From the NCBI RefSeq assembly GCF_040954835.1, contig NC_090718.1, positions 15,329,532-15,393,531 of the forward strand: a DNA stretch of 64,000 bases, given 5' to 3'. The position numbers and the translations under genes were made by a program. A model generated the notes under the pieces. That model was not told the DNA's origin and did no database searches. It saw only the letters and a list, made by a program, of their open reading frames with translations. This DNA comes from Lepisosteus oculatus. Its lineage: Eukaryota; Chordata; Actinopteri; Semionotiformes; Lepisosteidae. This document shows positions 57,688 to 64,000 of the stretch, one piece after another (the first letter of the stretch is position 1; each line of letters opens with the position of its first letter).

Positions 57688-60600
57688 ATGGCGGCAAGGG
57701 GTCTCCGGCAGAGAGTCAGGCGAGGAAGCAAGCAGGAGGCAAACAGCGGGAGCCCCAAAGTCGGCAGCGACCCCAGGATCAGAGACGAAATCAAAGGATC
57801 GGAGGAGAGTAAAACCTCGGAAACCAGGAATGAGTGAGTGCCGCGATCTCTCGGTCTATGGCATCTCTCTGGCAGTGTCAGCAGCTCGCATCTGCAACTC
57901 CATTTAAGCTACCCGAGCAATCCCACTTCTCCAGTCTCGATTGCGGGTTTAACATTCAGACAACGGCATCACGCCTGACTTAGAGATCGGGCTCCGTGCT
58001 TTCAGGAGGAGACGCTGAATCGTGCTGAACATCTGGAAAAGAAACGCGCACCGCTCGTTTTGGTCTCTTTTCATTCATTGCGAAGCTGCCTCTGCACAAC
58101 ACGTAGCCGCGCACCCGTGCGCTCTGGCAGCCGGGAAGAACACGTCACCCCTGCCGTGCGCGCAGAGGTGTGCAGGTGCTGGCGGTGTCGGGCTGTGAAG
58201 ATCGCGATCAGAGGGTTCCTCCCTGACCCGTGCTTCGGTTCGGTTGATTTGTCGTATGCGCAAGTGCCATGAAATGCTTATTTGCATGTGTGCCCCGATA
58301 CTAAGACGTTAAGGAATCACCAAAACATAAACACAGAAAAGCAGCAACAACAACAAGTTAATAACACCCAAAAAGTCAGACAAGCAGTGTGAGAAGAAAA
58401 AATGAGTAGCTGGTGTGTGGGGAGAGGACTGGAGCATCATCCAGGTGGGGCTGCACACTGGTGGGGGTGGAGGGGATCGCCATGACCTGTAAAGAGCTCT
58501 GAGTGGAGTGTCCAGAAAAGAGCTATAGAAGTGTGAGGAATTATTATTAATTCTTATTAGTTCAGTAATCTGACAGTTTGTGGGAAGAAACTGTCTCTGA
58601 ATCTGGAAGTCCGTGCCTTTATGCTCACTTACCAGAGGGCAGGAGGGAGAAAAGTGAGGAACTGTGACCGTCGGGGGTCCGCGCGGGCTCGTTTCCTCCC
58701 GCCACACCTGGGGAGCCAACCCGGGTCTCCGGCGGAACGCACCAGAGAGCCAGCCGGGGGAGCTAAAGGAGACCTCCCCCAGCCCAGGGCGATGACGTCG
58801 CTGTATCCGAACTAGCTCCGCTACACAAGCAGGCAGGCAGGTCTGCGTATCCTGTCCAGCTGTGCGGCGAGTGAATTAAGAGAGGGAGGTGTAGCACAGC
58901 ACACAGAAGCAGTGGTACAAGTCTGTCGAGGGGCGCTGTCAATCTGGGGCACACCAGGGTGCCGAGGGAGAACTGCGGAGATCGGTGGGCCTGTCCTCAC
59001 CCCCGAGCTGCCCCGGCCAGTGTGCGTGAGCTCCTGGGGTACTAGTGCAAGTTCCAGGCCTGTGGCAGTCGCCTCACTAGGATACAATCACAGGTCTTGT
59101 AACACTCTGTGCCTGCTGGTCCCCTGCGCCGCGTCTGTCCCTTTCACCCGTCTCTCTGTGTCTCCCCCTCCTGCAGGGGCTCCAGCAGGGCGGGGCAGGT
59201 GTGGGCGCCCGAGGGCTCCACGGCCTTCAAGTGCCTGGTCTCCGCCCGCTTCTGCGCCGCGCTGCTCAGCAACATCTCCGACTGCGACGAGACCTTCAAC
59301 TACTGGGAGCCCGTGGGTACCGCCACCCCGCCGCAGGGCTCCTGACTCCTGCTGCCTGCCCCTGGCTCTCACAGGGCGGGGCGTCCTGCCTCGGACACGC
59401 TCACGCCGGCTCACGACGGCTCGCGCCAACTCACGCCAACTCACGCCAACTCACGCCAACTCACGACGGCTCACACCAGTTCACGACGGCTCACACCAGT
59501 TCACGACGGCTCACACCAGTTCACGACAGCTCACGCCGGCTCACATCGGTTCACGCCGGCTCACGACAGCTCAGACCATCAATTTAAACTACCTAGATTC
59601 AAGTGCAGTAGAAATAAGTTCTCCTTTAGAATCTTTTATTCCCAAGGCTATTAACCTGCTTAATGTGAACAATTGATTGTATATTTTATTGCATTTATGT
59701 TTATTTTCTTTCTTTTTCATCATACATGTAATGTATTATTTGTTAATGTGTTCATGTTGTGTTAACTGTATTGTGCATTGTGTTTACCTACCTGCAAAGC
59801 AAATTTCCCATCTGGGACACTAAAAGGAAGTACAGTGCAGTAAGTCATGTGTCTCCTCCCTCCTAGACCCACTTCCTGCTGTACGGGAAGGGCATGCAGA
59901 CCTGGGAGTACTCGCCCACGTACGCCATCCGCTCCTACGCCTACCTGTGGCTCCACGCCCTCCCGGCCTGCTTCCACGCCAGGATCCTGCAGACCAACAA
60001 GGTGAGCGCCCCCTGCAGGCCCACAGGGTGAGAGGCTCATATAGACCAACAGGTGAGCGCCCCCTGCAGGCCCACAGGGTGAGAGGCCCATAAAGACCAA
60101 CAGGTGAGCGCCCCCTGCAGGCCCACAGGGTGAGAGGCCCATTAAGACCAACAGGTGAGCGCCCCCTGCAGGCCCACAGGGTGAGAGGCTCATATAGACC
60201 AACAGGTGAGCGCCCCCTGCAGGCCCACAGGGTGAGAGGCCCATTAAGACCAACAGGTGAGCGCCCCCTGCAGGCCCACAGGGTGAGAGGCTCATATAGA
60301 CCAACAGGTGAGCGCCCCCTGCAGGCCCACAGGGTGAGAGGCCCATAAAGACCAACAGGTGAGCGCCCCCTGCAGGGCAACAGGGTCAGAGGCCCATAAA
60401 GACCAACAGGTGAGCGCCCCCTGCAGGGCAACAGGGTGAGTGGCTCACAGGGCAGCAGAGAGGACACCGTGTTGCACCAGGAGCTCAGGCTCTCCCCCTT
60501 GCTGTGGCCCTCACGGTGTCTCTCGCTCTGGAGCCCAGATCCCCCTCCCAGCTGTCCCCGACGGATCCGGCGCCCCCTGCAGGTCGGGTCTCGGGAGAGG

Positions 60601-63600
60601 CCGGGCTCCGGCTCCAGAGACTCCCCCTCCCCTGCCTCCCTCTGACAGTCCGCTCTGCTCCCTTCGCAGGTCCTGGTCTTCTACTTCCTGCGCTGCCTGC
60701 TGGCCTTCGCCTGCTGCGTCTGTGAGCTCTACTTCTACAAGTCAGTGAGGACCCCCGTCACACCCCCCCACTACACCACTGAACACAGGAATGGTCACAC
60801 ACGAGCTGGTCCGGCTGGTGCCCGGCAGCGAGTCGATCCCAGCTGGGTCTTCAAGGGAACTGCAGTCCCAGTTTCTCAGACCGGTTCTCCAATCTCGGTC
60901 ACAAAATAAACCACAAATCATAAATGACGAATTTCAAATCAATCGCAAAATCTTAAGCTTTGCGAGAGCGTTGTGAGTCACCATGTTGTCGGAAAGCTCA
61001 CCACGGTCTCGCCACGGGTGAGAGTGAGTTTGTGAGAATTGTGACAAGAGGCGGCCCTTCCTGCTCACTAGTCCCTGCACTGAATGATGTGATGGGATGG
61101 ACGAGTGAATATGTACAGGTTGTGCAGCAGAAATGTTCAAACATGAGTTAACAAGTAGTATTTGTTAGCAAGCCTGTCTCGAAATCAAAAACAATATTTC
61201 AATTCAATTAAACTTTATTTGTCATTATAGGGGTGCAAAGTAAAGTGAAAAGTGTTTCTCATTAGTCTCTCGGGTGCAGTATATAAATAGATCAGAAGAC
61301 AAGACAATAGACAGTAACACAATAACAATGACAATGTAAACAACAGTATGATGCCAGTGCAAAATCGTCAAAAACTGCAAATACGCAAACGGAGAAAAGT
61401 ATACAAACAGGACAAAAACAGTGCAAAAGTAGTTCGGGGAACAGTGCAAAAATAATAGGGTTAGAGTTAATAAATAGTCCAACTCAACTAGTACAGTTTT
61501 AAGCACAATTTCAGCTTACAGTACATTGAGTTGTCATGTATGTAGTGGTGTAGGAGCACAGTCATTGTGGGTACAGGAAGAAGAGAGGAGAGATCAGAGT
61601 ATGATGGGAGGGAGTGGGGGCGTCACTAAAGAGGGCTAATAAAGTGATCTTATCTCTTCTTCTTGGGTTCTCTTGTGTCCTTTGACGTGTATTTCGCTGT
61701 TGGTCTTGAAGGCCTCCACGTTGGTCAGGCCCCTGGGCGAGCAGCTGCCCTCTGCCCTGCCCCTGCAGGCCCTCACCCTATGCCCTGTGTTCTGTGTGCC
61801 GCAGGGCCGTGTGCAAGAAGTTCGGGCTCCACGTGGGCCGCCTCATGCTGGCGTTTCTGGTGCTGAGCGCGGGGATGTTCTGCTCGGCCGCAGGTAGGGC
61901 GTGGCTGGTCTCGTCTGGGGGGAGGGTGGGGGTGGGCCGGGCCGATGCCCCCAGCGCTGAAGCTGGTCAGCCAGCCCGTGGCCAACACCCGGCACGAAAC
62001 CGAGCCCTCACAAACACGGCAGTATCTGTCGTCCTCGGGAGCTCATCCTGGTTTATTTTTTGCTCTTTGACCCGCAAAGCTTTGTGCTGCTCAGCTCCCT
62101 GAGCTAAACCCGAGTTAGCCGGTGCCCAGTGTTCAGAGTCATCACGAGATCCTGTGGGGGAGCTGTCCTGGCTCTCGCTCTCTGCCAGGACGCCCTGCTT
62201 TCAGGTCGTGTTTTTCAGAAATGTGCCGGAATCGTTGCCTCTTTCCTCTCTCTGTCTGGATGCTGAGCTGCAGGCTGACTTGTGCGCTCTTGTCTGGTCT
62301 CTGTGTCCCCAGCCTACCTGCCGAGCAGCTTCTGCATGTACTGCACCCTGGTGGCCATGACAGGCTGGTTCCAGGACCGGCCGGGGGTGGCCGTGCTGGG
62401 GGTGGCCGCCGGGGCCCTCGTGGGGTGGCCCTTCAGTGCCCTGCTGGGGTGAGTGTACCGGCCTGCACTGGCACTGTCGCTGGGGGGGCCAGACTGGGTC
62501 TCCCAAGAAGCACATGGACACACACACAGACAGGAAGCCCCCAGTCGCTGAACTTCCAGATGGTGATAAACCCCGTTGATCCGCAGTCTGACGCCCTGTC
62601 TGCTGGGTGTGGCCCCATGGAGATTTGGAGAGCGAGAGTTTTAAGGTTTGGGATGGACGTTGGGGAAACGGGGAATGAAGGGACCCTGATCTTGAGCCTG
62701 TTACCCTGCAGACGGAGTGAGAACCCCAGCTGTCTCCCCTGGCTGCTCATCACAAATTCCGTGTGGAACGTTTTAATAATAACTCCTTACTCTTATAGCG
62801 CGCTTTTCTGGACCGTCCACTCAGAGCTCTTTACAGGTCATGGGGATCCCCTCCACCCCCACCAGTGTGTACCCCCACCTGGATGATGCTCCAGTCCTCT
62901 CCCCACACACCAGCTCTCAGTGGGGAGGAGAGCAGAGTGATGAGGCCAGTTCAGAGACGGGGGTTATTAGGAGGCCATGATGGGTAAAGGCCGATGGGGA
63001 AATTTGGCCAGGACACTGGGGTAACACCCCTACTCTTTTCGAGAAACACCCCGGGATTGTTAATGACCTCAGAGAGTCAGGACCTCGGTTTTATGTCTCA
63101 TCTGAAGGACGGCGCCTGTTTACAGTATAGTGTCCCCATCACTGTACTGGGGCATTAGGACCCACACAGACCCCAGGGTGAGCGCCCCCTACTGGCCCCA
63201 CTGACACCTCTTCCAGCAGCAGCCTCAGCTCTCCCAGGAGTGACCCCTCCAGGCGCTGGCCAGGCTCACACTGCTGGGCTCCAGGGGGGCTGCCAGCTGG
63301 GAGCTGCGGGGTGATAGGGCTGCTGGCACATTCTTTCTTATTGAAGACGATCAGTTCGCCCACAGCAAAAAGTTAAAAACACTGCAGCAGTCTGGGCTTG
63401 AGCACATCAAGGGTGGCAGGCAAGAGGGGGTTGGGGGAGTCTGGAGCCCCCCTCCTGGCCGTGTGGGGTGGGCCCCGAGAGAGAGCTGCCCTCGCTGGGC
63501 TGGGCACACCGACTGGACAGAAGGAGCTCCCCCTGGCCGCGACCTTTGACCCCGGTCCCTCCTGTCCCCCCCAGGCTCCCCATCGCCTTCGACCTGCTGC

Positions 63601-63912
63601 TGCTGCGCAGGAGGTGGAGGAGCTTCCTCTCCTGGACGCTGCTGGCCCTGGCGCTGCTCCTGGTAAGGCCGCTGGACCTGCGTACAGGGCAGGAGCTCGC
63701 TGACCGGCCGGGGGGGGCGCTGTCCCGCGCTGTAGCCTTGTACCGCTGCTCCGGCGAAGCCGCCCCCTCCTCTCGTGTCAGACAGCGCGCTCTCCTCTCT
63801 GCTCAGGTCCCTGTGGTGGTGCTGGACAGTCACTGCTACGGCAAGCTGGTGATCGCCCCTCTCAACATCGTCCTCTACAACGTCTTCACCCCCCATGGGC
63901 CCGACCTATACG
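57688..63912 (+). CDS. ALG9: ALG9 alpha-1,2-mannosyltransferase, exons 1-8, runs off right edge
   Basis: ALG9 is a GT22 multi-pass ER enzyme that adds the seventh and ninth mannose from dolichol-phosphate-mannose to the lipid-linked N-glycan precursor. Exons in view: 57688-57833, 59177-59312, 59867-60001, 60670-60740, 61805-61893, 62313-62448, 63575-63662 and 63807-63912; phases chain and give about 302 residues. The N-terminus (MAARGLRQRVRRGSK) is cytosolic and basic. Exon 2 has GQVWAPEGSTAFKCLVSARF and SNISDCDETFNYWEP, the first luminal loop with acidic residues conserved in GT22. Then come THFLLYGKGMQTWEYSPTYA, ARILQTNK, hydrophobic segments VLVFYFLRCLLAFACCVCEL and LMLAFLVLSAGMF, LGLPIAFDLLLLRRRW, and NIVLYNVFTPHGPDLYG. 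The match to human ALG9 (611 aa) is very strong. Intron 3 starts with a VNTR that repeats the exon 3 donor. Confidence 0.97.
58264..58700 (-). mobile_element. Dispersed fish retroelement piece interrupted by a SINE3
   Basis: The two outer parts (58264-58405 with caaaacataaacacagaaaa, and 58560-58660 with ttcagtaatctgacagtttg, gggaagaaactgtctctgaa) belong together as one dispersed repeat of a type common in fishes; the SINE3 at 58408-58560 separates them. Class uncertain, possibly a non-LTR 3' region. Confidence 0.5.
58408..58560 (+). mobile_element. SINE3 copy, 3' part, nested insertion
   Basis: Starts agctggtgtgtggggagagg and runs to cagaaaagagctatagaagt and ggaattattattaattc. It lies inside another dispersed repeat, so it is the younger of the two. 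Confidence 0.82.
59401..59575. repeat. Minisatellite in ALG9 intron 2
   Basis: About four 10-bp units (tcacgccaac) pass into 20-bp units (tcacgacggctcacaccagt) and mixed forms, a young 10-bp-based array about 90 bp downstream of exon 2. Confidence 0.9.
59991..60445 (+). repeat. 51-bp VNTR repeating the ALG9 exon 3 splice donor
   Basis: Units of 51 bp begin with accaacaggtgagcgccccc, the sequence that spans the end of exon 3 (accaacaag|gtgagcgcc). Donor-like AG|GTGAGC recurs at 60002 (the true site), 60053, 60104, 60155, 60206, 60257, 60308, 60359 and 60410. A second CAGGGTGAG lies in each unit. Units differ by a few bases only. Confidence 0.93.
61198..61650 (-). mobile_element. Dispersed fish retroelement 3' region in ALG9 intron 4
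   Basis: Begins on the plus strand with tcaattcaattaaactttat and ttgtcattataggggtgca, followed by repeated gtgcaaa-type motifs. The minus strand therefore ends in the AATTGAATTGA tail seen in many fish retroelements. No coding trace is seen; class uncertain. A short match to the tRNA-SINE tail (aataaagtgatcttatct) lies at 61637-61655. Confidence 0.55.
62773..63327 (-). mobile_element. SINE3 copy (5S rRNA-derived), near full length, in ALG9 intron 6
   Basis: On the minus strand it starts gccagcagccctatcacccc, has the 5S-like core (gcccagcagtgtgagcctgg), the body and the end (tgtaaagagctctgagtgga, gctataagagtaaggagtta). About 555 bp, lying 250 bp upstream of exon 7. Confidence 0.88.
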
Positions 63913-64000
63913 GTGAGGGCTTTATTTCTGTTCCTGTTTTCGAGTTCTTTAGACGTTTGCCATGACGGAACTATTATAAATAACTCTACCAGCCTGCTGC

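Noticed and set aside
59762-60467. Long repeated open frames on the minus strand
   Set aside because: They are the complement of the 51-bp VNTR and overlap ALG9 exon 3; repeats of a unit divisible by three always stay open.

Overview
The window is chromosomal DNA from a vertebrate, most likely a ray-finned fish outside the teleosts, such as a gar or bowfin. Genes are split by GT-AG introns. The gene order matches human 11q23 almost exactly, there is one copy of each gene, introns and intergenic gaps are short and often GC-rich, and the repeats (5S-rRNA-derived SINE3, tRNA-derived SINEs, L2-like LINEs, Tc1/mariner, hAT) are typical of fishes. The species is an inference; the vertebrate assignment is secure.

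Layout, left to right: DIXDC1 on the minus strand (exons 1-5 at 15.7-7.2 kb, the rest off the left edge); a repeat-filled gap (15.9-23.2 kb) holding a candidate alternative DIXDC1 first exon; a C11orf52 orthologue on the minus strand (25.8-23.2 kb); HSPB2 on the minus strand (30.5-28.0 kb) head-to-head with CRYAB on the plus strand (33.4-35.4 kb); CFAP68/C11orf1 on the minus strand (39.7-37.7 kb); MIA on the minus strand (43.4-41.8 kb); FDXACB1 on the plus strand (46.2-52.4 kb); and ALG9 on the plus strand (57.7 kb to the right edge, 8 exons in view). Human 11q23 carries the same series DIXDC1, C11orf52, HSPB2, CRYAB, C11orf1, FDXACB1, ALG9. MIA is the one gene that does not belong there in human, where it lies on chromosome 19.

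The genes are linked by ancestry, not by one pathway: Wnt/actin signalling (DIXDC1), small heat-shock chaperones (HSPB2, CRYAB), a ciliary doublet protein (CFAP68), a secreted SH3-like cartilage protein (MIA), an rRNA-methyltransferase-like/PheRS-like fusion (FDXACB1) and an ER mannosyltransferase (ALG9). Only the HSPB2-CRYAB pair is a plausible co-regulated unit. CRYAB has a textbook heat-shock element about 40 bp upstream of a TATA box.

Between exons the window is mostly repeats: about eight SINE3 copies, two tRNA-derived SINEs, several LINE tails, a Tc1 element, a hAT element with a perfect 8-bp target duplication, a palindromic MITE and many minisatellites. No previously undescribed multi-gene system was found. 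The most unusual structures are a 51-bp VNTR that repeats the ALG9 exon 3 splice donor about eight times, a G-tract array immediately after the HSPB2 stop codon, and MIA within an otherwise human-like 11q23 block.
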